Positions 7,773-15,168 of a stretch of 19,368 bases of DNA are shown in pieces; the stretch's first letter is position 1; every line of letters begins with the position of its first letter. A program made the translations under genes and the position numbers. The notes beneath the pieces are model-generated. The model was not told the DNA's origin. It was given only the letters and a program-made list of their open reading frames with translations, and ran no database searches. Location: contig JAEOTL010000260.1 in NCBI GenBank assembly GCA_016839845.1, forward strand, positions 1-19,368. The letters run 5' to 3'. The DNA is from Promethearchaeota archaeon (lineage in GTDB: Archaea; Asgardarchaeota; Lokiarchaeia; Sigynarchaeales; SOKP01).

Positions 7773-8987
7773 GTGAAGCAAGATAATAATGAGATAACAG
7801 ATGAGTATGAAGAATTCGATGAGGAAATAGAAGAAGTCTTCGAACCATTAGATGAAACAGACATATTTGACGAAATAATAACTGCTTACGAGCCTAAAGA
7901 TGAACCACCAAGTCATGATATATACTTCGATCATAGAATTAAACAGTATGAAAATAAAAATAATGAAAAATTACTACAAAAAATTTATACCAATAAATTC
8001 AATGTAATAAGTAACATTTACAATGGAAAATATAAAAGCTCGTGTTCTAAATGCAATTCTAAGATAAATTTTCTGCAAATTATTGATTTTCACCATAAAG
8101 ACTCAAGATTAAAGAAAACTACATGGCGGATGAGGAGCAATAAAGATTGGAAGAAAACAATTGAGATATTTGAAAAGGAAAAAGTTATCCCCTTATGCAA
8201 GAACTGTCATTCAAGTGAACAAGCAAAAATTTTCAACAAATATATAGAAATCTTCTTGAGAGAAAATCTATTTGACAAATCCGCAGAAAATATTGACAAA
8301 ATTCTTCAAAACGAGGTTGCAACTCAAGAATCCAATTACAACAGAAATATTAAGTTTCGTCTTACTGAATGGGTTAAAAAATATTCTGTTATAGAACAAT
8401 TATATAACGGAAAATGTATTGGATATAAAAATATCAAATCAAATCTAAAATTACCTGCATTACAATTTCACCATAGATCTGGAAGCAAAAAAGCAGACCA
8501 GAAGTTAAAGTGGATAAACTTGAAAAAATATGACATAAAAACAATATGCATTAAACTTCAAAAGGAAGATTGCGTTTGTTTATGTGCAAATTGTCATGCA
8601 ATAACACATTCAAGAGATTATAATGAAATTGGTACATTACTTCTTGGTAAAACACACATACAGAAAGCAAATAAAATTAAATTCCAGATCGATAAAAATA
8701 TTCAATATTTTAAATTCGAAATTCGAAATTTAAGAAACCCACTACAGAAAGAGTTTGAATATGGGGATGCTTGGAGAAAATATCTCATTCAGATTCAAAA
8801 ATTATCTGAAAAAAATATTGAAATTAAAACATCCACCTTAGCTAGATCCGTTAGAGTAAACGCTAGAAATACACGTAAAAATATTCAGAAATTAATCACC
8901 AGAGGATTAATCGTAGTAAAAGGAGAAAATACCAAGAGGAAAATAATCCTAACTGAAGCGGGGAAAGAGATATTAGGGATTATATGA
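7773..8987 (+). CDS. tandem HNH-like zinc nuclease domains with a C-terminal winged helix
   Basis: This 404-aa protein has a very acidic N-terminus (about 1-50) and two HNH/His-Me-finger-like modules. Module 1 has CSKC (91-94), DFHH (105-108) and LCKNCH (141-146). Module 2 keeps a lone C215, then QFHH (231-234) and LCANCH plus H279 (270-279). The first CxxC is degenerate in module 2, and the final His is replaced by Gln in module 1. A basic linker leads to a MarR-like winged helix (about 345-404: TLARSVRVNARNTRKNIQKL, then TRGLI and LTEAGKEIL). The GTG start sits about 28 bp after TTTAAATAAA, so the mRNA may be leaderless; an in-frame stop at 7743 excludes a longer N-terminus. It lies between tRNA-Glu and the convergent tRNA-Asn. 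The substrate is unknown and no exact homologue is recognised. Confidence 0.72.
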   Translation: MKQDNNEITDEYEEFDEEIEEVFEPLDETDIFDEIITAYEPKDEPPSHDIYFDHRIKQYENKNNEKLLQKIYTNKFNVISNIYNGKYKSSCSKCNSKINFLQIIDFHHKDSRLKKTTWRMRSNKDWKKTIEIFEKEKVIPLCKNCHSSEQAKIFNKYIEIFLRENLFDKSAENIDKILQNEVATQESNYNRNIKFRLTEWVKKYSVIEQLYNGKCIGYKNIKSNLKLPALQFHHRSGSKKADQKLKWINLKKYDIKTICIKLQKEDCVCLCANCHAITHSRDYNEIGTLLLGKTHIQKANKIKFQIDKNIQYFKFEIRNLRNPLQKEFEYGDAWRKYLIQIQKLSEKNIEIKTSTLARSVRVNARNTRKNIQKLITRGLIVVKGENTKRKIILTEAGKEILGII

Positions 8988-9009
8988 AGTAGATACGCCC
9001 CCGGCATGG

Positions 9010-9039
9010 CTTTCGTCTTGCTAGAGATTGGACAATGAA
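9010..9039 (-). other. tRNA-Asn T-loop intron (30 nt), position 59/60
   Basis: The T stem acts as the outer helix. The central helix TTCG/CGAA is a perfect 4 bp, with bulges ATT and AGC. The inner helix is TC/GA plus TTG/CAA with one bulged A. Cutting AT|T and AG|C leaves the mature T loop TTCGATC. Confidence 0.88.
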
Positions 9040-9061
9040 ATCGAACATGCGACCGCTCGGT

Positions 9062-9090
9062 GGCAACCTAGAGCTCCGAGGAATTCTAGT
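9062..9090 (-). other. tRNA-Asn canonical intron (29 nt), position 37/38
   Basis: Anticodon-loop strand CTGTTAA and intron-side strand GTTGCCA are each seven nt between the outer helix CTCGG/CCGAG and the inner helix CTAGA/TCTAG. Cutting TA|A and CC|A gives splicing exactly at 37/38. The 4-bp central helix is relaxed (one mismatch, two G-U). Confidence 0.85.
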
Positions 9091-9235
9091 TAACAGCCGA
9101 GTGCTCTACCTAACTGAGCTACGGAGGCTTACTTTAAAATTGTTGATTAAATATTTTTATTAATGGTAATATTTAGCTTTTATTTAATTTTGATGATGAT
9201 GAGTTCATTTTTGTAAAAAACCGCAATTTTAACTC

Positions 9236-9769
9236 TTATGTTTGTTCTGACTGTGCGGCATAATAAATAAGCCATTTTGCCATTGCTTGAAATGACTCGT
9301 TTATATTTATATCATCTTTTGAGGAACAGAAAACACATTGATTACACTTTGCCTTAGTAGCATAATCATTGGCTATTGAAACATTAACTTCATGATTTTT
9401 AAGATCCCACTTCATGCCCATCAGAATTATAGGAACAAATCCTGCTTTTTGACGAATTATTTTAAGCCATTCTGGAATTTCTCTGAAAGTGTCATAATCT
9501 GTAATGTCAAAACATATAAAGGCACCGCTCGCTCCTTTACAATAATCAGGTAAAAGTTCTCGAAATCGCTTTTCCCCCGCGAAATCCCATAGTTGCATTT
9601 TAACCGCTTCCCCCGAATCAAGAACTTCAGATTTAGTATGAAATCCTGCCCCTATTGTCATTTTATAACCTTCTTCAAACTTTCCCGTACAATACCGTGT
9701 AATCATTGCTGTTTTCCCAACACCTCCTGCCCCAGCTACGACGACCTTGAATATCCATGAACTCTGCAT
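9236..9769 (-). CDS. Ras/Rab-like small GTPase with altered G3 and G4 motifs
   Basis: This 177-aa single-domain protein of the Ras superfamily most resembles Rab-type GTPases. G1 is GAGGVGKT (13-20), the switch I Thr is T38 in KMTIG, G3 is WDFAGEKRF (61-69), G4 is MKWD (119-122), and G5-like SSKD is at 149-152. The catalytic Gln of DxxGQ is Glu (E66), and Asn of NKxD is Met (M119). Slow hydrolysis or altered guanine recognition is therefore possible. There is no C-terminal Cys for prenylation. The start MQSSWIFKVVVAG puts the first strand directly before the P-loop. It is divergent from aIF1 with about 290 bp between starts. A roadblock protein lies nearby on the same strand as a possible regulator. 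Confidence 0.9.
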   Translation of the reverse strand: MQSSWIFKVVVAGAGGVGKTAMITRYCTGKFEEGYKMTIGAGFHTKSEVLDSGEAVKMQLWDFAGEKRFRELLPDYCKGASGAFICFDITDYDTFREIPEWLKIIRQKAGFVPIILMGMKWDLKNHEVNVSIANDYATKAKCNQCVFCSSKDDININESFQAMAKWLIYYAAQSEQT

Positions 9770-10060
9770 GATAATTTGTCACATCGAAATTAAAACAAAA
9801 CGAATAGGATATTAATACACATAAAAATATGGCTTTAAATATTTTTTTAAAAGCTCCCAATTTTTAATACCCTAAATCTAAATCAGAATCATTACTTCTT
9901 TTTTCATTTTTGAATTAAAAACCAAGATATTTCTAGGGATTTTTATAATAGAATTGAGTTATACTCTAAAATAAATAAGATTTTTATAAGACTTTATTCT
10001 ATTATTTTTTAGGATTGTATTAAAATAAGTTTTAAATAATAAAGGTTGTGATAAGAGAGT
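9770..10060. other. divergent intergenic region, GTPase / aIF1
   Basis: These 291 bp are AT-rich with no credible ORF. They hold TATA-like sequences for the GTPase (minus strand, about 9825-9845) and for aIF1 (TTTTAAATAAT, about 10030-10040). Nothing else is recognised. Confidence 0.5.
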
Positions 10061-10063
10061 ATT
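10044..10063 (+). promoter_or_regulatory. aIF1 ribosome binding site and AUU start
   Basis: GTGAT (10048-10052) pairs with ATCAC of the 16S 3' tail. The spacing to ATT (10061) is 8 nt, close to the 7 nt seen before the thermosome ATG. The stop TAA (10052-10054) overlaps this site and closes the frame upstream. Confidence 0.55.
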
Positions 10064-10375
10064 AAAGACGACGACATATGTCCATTATGTAGTTTTCCTA
10101 AAGAGCTTTGTATTTGTGATAGCTTAAGCGCCGATGAACAACAAATCGTAATATCTAACGACAGACGAAAATGGGGGAGAATTGTTACAGTAATTAGTTT
10201 TGTAGGAAATTTCGATGTGAACTTAAAAAATATTTTAACGAAAGCGAAGAAAAAATGTGCATCGGGTGGAACAGTAAGAGATAACGAGGTTGAACTCCAA
10301 GGAGATCATCGTTTTAAAATGAAAAAGTTGCTAATTGACCTAGGTTTCCCTGAAGAAAACATTCTAATCCAATAA
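10061..10375 (+). CDS. sui1: translation initiation factor aIF1 (SUI1 family), apparent AUU start
   Basis: This 104-aa SUI1 protein acts on the small subunit during start-codon selection. The N-terminal zinc-knuckle-like CPLC...CIC pair (residues 7-10 and 18-20) precedes the SUI1 core, with RRKWGRIVTVI, a basic AKKKCASGGTV loop, ELQGDHR and the C-terminal LGFPEENI. In-frame codons upstream are TAA-GAG-AGT-ATT-AAA-GAC, so ATT at 10061 is the only plausible start; it would give MKDDDICPLC, matching family N-termini. GTGAT (10048-10052) complements the 16S tail with an 8-nt gap to ATT. The first in-frame GTG lies about 50 codons in and would remove the zinc region and half the core. An assembly indel is the main alternative. 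Confidence 0.9.
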   Translation: MKDDDICPLCSFPKELCICDSLSADEQQIVISNDRRKWGRIVTVISFVGNFDVNLKNILTKAKKKCASGGTVRDNEVELQGDHRFKMKKLLIDLGFPEENILIQ

Positions 10376-10482
10376 AATTCTAGTATTACTGAAAAAAAAA
10401 CACAAATCTTCTGTAGTGGAAAACATATTTATTTTAATTTTTTAATCAAATCTTTTAAGAAATTCTGAATTTAATTGTTTGT

Positions 10483-10923
10483 ATGGATTCTATTATTTTT
10501 AAAGTAATTTTTAAAGCTACAGAAAGTTCTGCTGAAAAAAACTTAAATTTAAGTTTCAAATATCTTAATACTGAAGAACCCCTAATAGTTCCTGCGAACT
10601 CTATTCAAAGATTAAAAAGCTTAAATGAAGCTGAAAACGAAATTATTTACTTTACAAATATCGAGGAAGTTATAATAGTAGGTAATGTAGACCACAACTA
10701 CACTTACAACTATTATTTGGTTCTCCTGTTTACTCTAAAAAATAACGGGGAACGGCGAGGATATTTAATAGGAAACGTTAAAAGTTTAGGAGATCTCATA
10801 ATTGGCATTTGGCCTTTCAATCTCCCTTCATCTCAGTCTAATTCTGAGAATGTATTAGAGAATTTTGACGACATTATAAATAATCCGAGGAATTATACTA
10901 AAATCTGTCTTATTTCCCAATAA
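10483..10923 (+). CDS. hypothetical protein (146 aa)
   Basis: No family is recognised. The sequence reads as a compact, soluble, strand-rich protein. Alternating hydrophobic segments (SIIFKVIFKA, LNLSFKYL, EVIIVGNV, YYLVLLFTL, GYLIGNVKSL) are followed by an acidic C-terminal helix-like stretch and a polar end. There are no Cys-metal motifs and no signal peptide. It follows aIF1 by 107 bp on the same strand and converges on the PfkB kinase with a 38-bp gap. Codon use resembles its neighbours and the ORF is open without interruption, so it is probably real. It may be lineage-specific. Confidence 0.65.
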   Translation: MDSIIFKVIFKATESSAEKNLNLSFKYLNTEEPLIVPANSIQRLKSLNEAENEIIYFTNIEEVIIVGNVDHNYTYNYYLVLLFTLKNNGERRGYLIGNVKSLGDLIIGIWPFNLPSSQSNSENVLENFDDIINNPRNYTKICLISQ

Positions 10924-10961
10924 TTACATCGAAAAAGGTTCAAAAATTTTAATGTGGTATC

Positions 10962-11879
10962 CTACTTCTTTATAAATTTACTTAATTCACGTTCAGTAGG
11001 CATTCCAGTCCTAGCCCCCAACTTCTGAATTTTAAATGCTGCTGCGGCATGAGCATATCTGACTGATTTATCTAAATCCCAATTTCTTATCCAATAAGCA
11101 ACTGAAAATACCCCATTAAAAGTATCACCTGCCCCAGTAGTATCAACAACAGTTTTAATATTGTATCCTGGTATTAATTTTTGGAACTGAGAAGTAGTAA
11201 CTAAGGCTCCTTTTTGACCCATCGTGATTATTACTAGTGGGATTCCTTTTTCTACCAAAAAATTAGCAGCATCTTCAGGATTATTACATTTTGTAATCTC
11301 CATAGCACCTTCTTTATTTGGTATAACAATATCAGCATTCGTTAATACTGGTTTTAAAGAGCCCCATCCTCTCTGAGCGATTTGAGATTCTAAATCAATG
11401 CTAATTTTTACATCATATTTCTTGGCTATCTCAATTGCTTTTAGAGTTATTTTTGGATGAATTACTGAGGTGTGTAATAGTTTAGATTGAGCAATATAAG
11501 ATTCTACAAGGTCAGTTATTTCTATTTTTGTTGTTCTCATATGAGGGGACTGAATTATTGTTTTCTCTCCTTCACATATAAAAATAAAGTTAACTGGTGT
11601 TTTGTATCCTTTTTTTTTTAAGGTGAATGAAGTATCCACATGCTCTTTTCTAAAGTCATTCAACAGAAAATCTCCGTATGCGTCATCCCCAACCGCACCA
11701 ATAAAGCCACATTTTACACCCAATCGAGCGACAGCCACCAAATAATTCGCAGTGACACCTCCTGAAAAATAATCTTCGCTAATTGCATCGATTTTTTCAT
11801 CAGGCTTGGGGAAATGAGGAATTCTTGTAACCCAATCAACAACTACTTCCCCTAAGCCGATAATCTCCAAATTGTTCAT
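10962..11879 (-). CDS. PfkB-family carbohydrate/nucleoside kinase
   Basis: This 305-aa ribokinase-fold kinase has N-terminal GLGEVVVDWV, the substrate-side SGGVTANYLVAVARLG (39-54, PfkB signature 1 region) and GAVGDDAYGDFL. C-terminal signature 2, DTTGAGDTF (246-254), carries the anion hole and catalytic Asp252. The family phosphorylates sugars, nucleosides or related alcohols with ATP; the substrate cannot be read from the sequence. It lies 65 bp downstream of the RPA gene on the same strand and may be co-transcribed. ATG 11879 gives a normal N-terminus. Confidence 0.9.
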   Translation of the reverse strand: MNNLEIIGLGEVVVDWVTRIPHFPKPDEKIDAISEDYFSGGVTANYLVAVARLGVKCGFIGAVGDDAYGDFLLNDFRKEHVDTSFTLKKKGYKTPVNFIFICEGEKTIIQSPHMRTTKIEITDLVESYIAQSKLLHTSVIHPKITLKAIEIAKKYDVKISIDLESQIAQRGWGSLKPVLTNADIVIPNKEGAMEITKCNNPEDAANFLVEKGIPLVIITMGQKGALVTTSQFQKLIPGYNIKTVVDTTGAGDTFNGVFSVAYWIRNWDLDKSVRYAHAAAAFKIQKLGARTGMPTERELSKFIKK

Positions 11880-11944
11880 ATTATAAATAGGAAGTAAATA
11901 AAAATAAATAAGATCTAATTAAATGAGGGAGAATTTAAGACTGT

Positions 11945-13666
11945 TCAAGTTTCAATTTCTTTTATCATTCTCTCTAATTCTTCATCAACTTCTAAATATT
12001 TAAAATCATACGCTGATAGTTCATAAGTATTTGAATAATCACTAAATTTGGCTTTTCCCCTAATTATAATATCTTTACCCAGAAATTCTGAAGATTTTTT
12101 CTCAAGGAATTTCTCAAAATCAGGAGTTTCTTTGATTTGTACTAGTTTATCTGTTTTTACTCCTAGAAGTTTTTCCGCTTTTTCCCCTATAAAAGCTGCT
12201 CTAATTGCACCACTCCCATCATCAACAGTTAGGTTAACAATCATACGAAATTCTGTTTTTTCTTTAGAATCGCATTTACAATTATCTACTTTTTTCCAAC
12301 AGGAAGTACATGCTTCGTAAATTGTTATATTACTGAGATCTCGTGCAATAAAACCTTTAATCTCGACAGTACCCGAATCATTAATTGCATCTATTTTACC
12401 ATAAGTGCCAGAAAAGAAAGCCTTTTGCGATTCATTTGAAATGTCTCTTGTTTTCAAGTTATCTATTTCAATCTCAATTAATTCAAGTTCCGAATCACTA
12501 ATCATAGAAACTTCATTTCTTCCCGAAAAATTACTGTATCTTATCATGACATTTGTTAATTGTACTCCCTGATTAATTGAAAGCTTTGTTGAGTATTCTT
12601 CAGCAAGTTCTCTCCATAAAGTTGTTCTTATCCAATTGGTATCATCACTTACAATGAAACCCAACAAAGAGACTTCCCCCGATTTTGTTTGGATTGTTTT
12701 TAAATCATCTATTGAAGTTATTTTTCCCCTGAATGTGGCAATCCCTTTATGGTTTTGAAGCATATCGATGTCTTTTTTCATGTCGACTTTTATTTGAAGG
12801 GATTTTGATAATTTATTTACACTAGTGCTCCTGTTTGCATTTAAATCTATTGTAGTAGAGTCTAAATTATTTAAACGGGGATTTAAATTTAAAATCGATA
12901 CAACATCATCAACCGACACTTTATTAATTTTTTCAACATCTTCATTCCAAAATGTGATTCTTATTGATCCTGTAGTATCTAAGAGAGTTAAAGATCTTAG
13001 TTTTCCTAATTCTCCATCCTTTCTTTTAAATTCTTTTATTGTAGAAATTTGAATTATTTTTCCCTCTACTGAAATTGATTTAAGATTTAAATGAATATCA
13101 TTAATTTGGGTTATTTTATTTTGTATTTTAGGATATTTCTTATAATCAACATCGTCTGGAGATAATTGTAGTTTACTTAATCTACCTATATGTATTTCAA
13201 TATCTTTAGATCTTCCCTCTTTAGCAAAACCATTTATGACTTTAATTAATTCATTATTTTGAAAATTTTGATCTGTAAAAATATTTACTTGTTCATCCCA
13301 TAAAACAATTCGAATGTCTCCTGTATTATCATGTAATAAAAAGGATCCTACATACCCCTCCCCTCCATCATTTTTATTAAACTTATTAACTTTATAGATC
13401 TCTTTGATTCTACCAGTCAGGTTAATGTTTTTCATATTTGATGTAATATCAGATATAGAAACTTCAATTTCTTTCAAAAGATCTCTATTCTCATCTTTTA
13501 CATCCACACCTAACTCCCTAGCGATAATAAATAAAGCCCCTTCTTCCGAGATCAAACCCTTTAAATCTGTTTTTTTGTCTTCCACCATGTCTTGAATTTC
13601 TTTTCTTGTTAAACCTGTGTTTTCTAAAATCTTGTTAATATATGCCTCAGCCTTCATTTCACTCAA
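11945..13666 (-). CDS. rpa: replication protein A-like ssDNA-binding protein, four OB folds and zinc finger
   Basis: This 573-aa archaeal RPA binds single-stranded DNA in replication and repair. A helical N-terminus (1-70) precedes four OB-fold repeats: about 78-165 (GRIKEIYKVNKF, DNTGDIRIVLWD), 193-285 (EGKIIQISTIKEF, DTTGSIRITFWN), 306-395 (FRGKITSIDDL, DDTNWIRTTLW) and 433-560. The last carries an inserted zinc motif CTSC...CKC (453-465) and DDGSGAIRAAF. The repeated (D/N)xTGxIRxxxW element marks the shared fold. The longest frame begins at TTG 13666; ATG 13657 (MKAEAY) is equally plausible. It is divergent from the HisA-like gene. Confidence 0.92.
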   Translation of the reverse strand: MSEMKAEAYINKILENTGLTRKEIQDMVEDKKTDLKGLISEEGALFIIARELGVDVKDENRDLLKEIEVSISDITSNMKNINLTGRIKEIYKVNKFNKNDGGEGYVGSFLLHDNTGDIRIVLWDEQVNIFTDQNFQNNELIKVINGFAKEGRSKDIEIHIGRLSKLQLSPDDVDYKKYPKIQNKITQINDIHLNLKSISVEGKIIQISTIKEFKRKDGELGKLRSLTLLDTTGSIRITFWNEDVEKINKVSVDDVVSILNLNPRLNNLDSTTIDLNANRSTSVNKLSKSLQIKVDMKKDIDMLQNHKGIATFRGKITSIDDLKTIQTKSGEVSLLGFIVSDDTNWIRTTLWRELAEEYSTKLSINQGVQLTNVMIRYSNFSGRNEVSMISDSELELIEIEIDNLKTRDISNESQKAFFSGTYGKIDAINDSGTVEIKGFIARDLSNITIYEACTSCWKKVDNCKCDSKEKTEFRMIVNLTVDDGSGAIRAAFIGEKAEKLLGVKTDKLVQIKETPDFEKFLEKKSSEFLGKDIIIRGKAKFSDYSNTYELSAYDFKYLEVDEELERMIKEIET

Positions 13667-13879
13667 CGTTTAAAATATTTTTGCTTATATAAAATATTTT
13701 TAGCAATTATTATTAAAAAAAAAATTTATTTAATGGTTAATTAAGAAAAATTCTTTTAAATTTAGAGAGTATAAGATAATCATAATTTTTCCTCGGTGTT
13801 TTATGATAATTCTCAATATTAACTCAAAAATTTTAAAAATATTACTCAAATTTCTATCATAATAATAAATTTAAGTCCT

Positions 13880-14617
13880 ATGAAAAAATTCAGAGCTATC
13901 CCCGTAATAGATATTCTAAATCGCCAAGCCGTTCATGCTGTTAGAGGTGAAAGGACAAATTATAAACCCTTAATATCAAAAATGTTCAATTCTTTTGATC
14001 CCCTGGTCATAACCAAGAGTTTAATAAAGAATTACGGATTTGAAGAGATGTATATTGCAGATTTAGATGCAATCATGCATGGGAATCCGAATATCCAACT
14101 ATTTGAGAAAATTTTAAAAATTCCTGGAATCAAATTAATGGTTGATGTAGGAATTACTAAATTAGATGATATACTTCGTTATTCGAAATTAGGGTTCAAT
14201 AAACTAATAATTGGTATAGAAACATTAAAAACTCTTAAAGATCTTAAGAAAGGCTTAAAGTTGCTCGGAACTGAAAAACTTATTATCAGTCTTGATATGT
14301 TCCATGGTAAAATCTTATCAAAATCTAAGAGAATTCAAAAATTTACTCCTTTAGAACTCATAAATAAACTAGAATCATTTGGTATAAAAGAAATAATTCT
14401 CTTGGATTTAGCTCGGGTAGGTCAAAAAGTAGGAGGAATTCCACAATCCTATTTAGAGATACAAAAAGCGTTTAATGGAAAGGTTTTTGTGGGAGGTGGG
14501 ATAAAAAATTACGGAGATCTGTTAAGTTACGAACACCACAACTTTTCAGGGGTTCTATTCGCAACAGCTTTATATGATGGGACCATTGAGATTGAAAAAA
14601 TAAGAAAATTTCAATAA
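13880..14617 (+). CDS. HisA-like TIM-barrel protein, possibly cofactor-related
   Basis: This 245-aa half-barrel-repeat protein is related to ProFAR isomerase HisA. Features are the N-terminal IPVIDIL with Asp11, AVRGER, YIADLDAI, ISLDMFHGK, LLDLARVGQKVGG, and the phosphate-binding FVGGGI. It looks more like the archaeal HisA-related group (COG1411-like) than true HisA. The expected HisA phosphate loop and substrate signature are altered, and no other his genes are nearby. Homologues of this group tend to occur in organisms with methanofuran or tetrahydromethanopterin cofactors, and mfnB lies 0.8 kb downstream with only the RING gene between. A role there is inferred. ATG 13880 starts right at the first barrel strand. 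Confidence 0.75.
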   Translation: MKKFRAIPVIDILNRQAVHAVRGERTNYKPLISKMFNSFDPLVITKSLIKNYGFEEMYIADLDAIMHGNPNIQLFEKILKIPGIKLMVDVGITKLDDILRYSKLGFNKLIIGIETLKTLKDLKKGLKLLGTEKLIISLDMFHGKILSKSKRIQKFTPLELINKLESFGIKEIILLDLARVGQKVGGIPQSYLEIQKAFNGKVFVGGGIKNYGDLLSYEHHNFSGVLFATALYDGTIEIEKIRKFQ

Positions 14618-14628
14618 TTTTTCAGATT

Positions 14629-15168
14629 TTACTCAATAAAAATTACTCCTGTACTTGAAACATTTAAGGACTTCTTACAAACTGGACAGGTGTGTTTCAT
14701 CCTAACCCAATCTGTCAAGTGTTCCTTATGTGCCTTCGCTTCGCATATCGGGCACCCAGTTACTTCATCAAAAATTTCAATATTTTTACCACAAACGGAA
14801 CATTTTGTTTTTGAGGCGGTTTGTACTCTGATTAACTCCTTTTTTACATCTAGTACAACTTTTTCGGTATTTTCTGCAGATGGGGATATTTGCTTCAATT
14901 CATTTCTGGTATCTACGCAAAATATAGATCCTTCTGTATCATCTTTTTTATTGCCAATCCATACAACCTTTCCTTTAAAATAACTGGAGCCTTGGCTTTC
15001 CAACGCGAGGTTTAAATTACGCTCTTCCATAACATATGTTTGAATTACCTTTGTATACTTCAGATCCAAATTCGATGATAATTGACTAATAACTTCCTTT
15101 GGATCTTTAAACACTTCATTAGTAATTTCCAATTTTGTAATTTCTTTGGGTGACATGATGAAATTCAT
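14629..15168 (-). CDS. RING-like zinc-finger protein with N-terminal domain of unknown function
   Basis: The protein is about 179 aa with ~115 N-terminal residues of unknown alpha/beta type, including FKGKVVWIGNKKDDTEGSIF. A C-terminal treble-clef or RING-like module follows: C123-x2-C126, GC139-x2-C142, H147-x2-H150-LTDW, C161-P-x-C164. The spacing CxxC-x12-CxxC-x4-HxxH-LxxW-x8-CPxC resembles RING/NSE1-like fingers of E3 ubiquitin or SUMO ligases, with His replacing the usual Cys after the HxxC step. Asgard archaea encode ubiquitin-like systems, but no E1, E2 or ubiquitin gene is in this window, so ligase activity is speculative. ATG 15168 is chosen; TTG 15192 or ATG 15156 are alternatives. 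It is divergent from mfnB. Confidence 0.75.
   Translation of the reverse strand: MNFIMSPKEITKLEITNEVFKDPKEVISQLSSNLDLKYTKVIQTYVMEERNLNLALESQGSSYFKGKVVWIGNKKDDTEGSIFCVDTRNELKQISPSAENTEKVVLDVKKELIRVQTASKTKCSVCGKNIEIFDEVTGCPICEAKAHKEHLTDWVRMKHTCPVCKKSLNVSSTGVIFIE

Larger units (their letters stand above)
8996..9128 (-). tRNA. tRNA-Asn (GUU) with two introns (37/38 and 59/60)
   Basis: Read on the minus strand, acceptor GCCTCCG (9128-9122) pairs with CGGGGGC (9003-8997), with discriminator G at 8996. The D arm is conventional. The anticodon stem CTCGG/CCGAG (9103-9099, 9060-9056) holds anticodon GTT (9094-9092). The T stem is GCATG/CATGC (9050-9046, 9008-9004). Two insertions interrupt it, one after position 37 and one inside the T loop. 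Their removal gives a 74-nt tRNA with T loop TTCGATC. CCA is not encoded. The 3' end is only 8 bp from the stop of the convergent HNH gene. Confidence 0.95.

Noticed and set aside
7773..8987. HNH protein as a homing endonuclease encoded by the tRNA introns
   Set aside because: The gene is free-standing and the introns are only 29-33 nt; no sequence link to the introns is visible. Kept as a context observation only.
9188..9252. TGATGATGATGA followed by CTGA, resembling a C/D box guide RNA
   Set aside because: No C'/D' boxes or terminal stem, and it runs into the 3' end of the GTPase gene; likely chance in AT-rich DNA.
9675..9860. 61-aa minus-strand ORF overlapping the start of the small GTPase
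   Set aside because: It overlaps the P-loop-coding region in another frame and has no family features.
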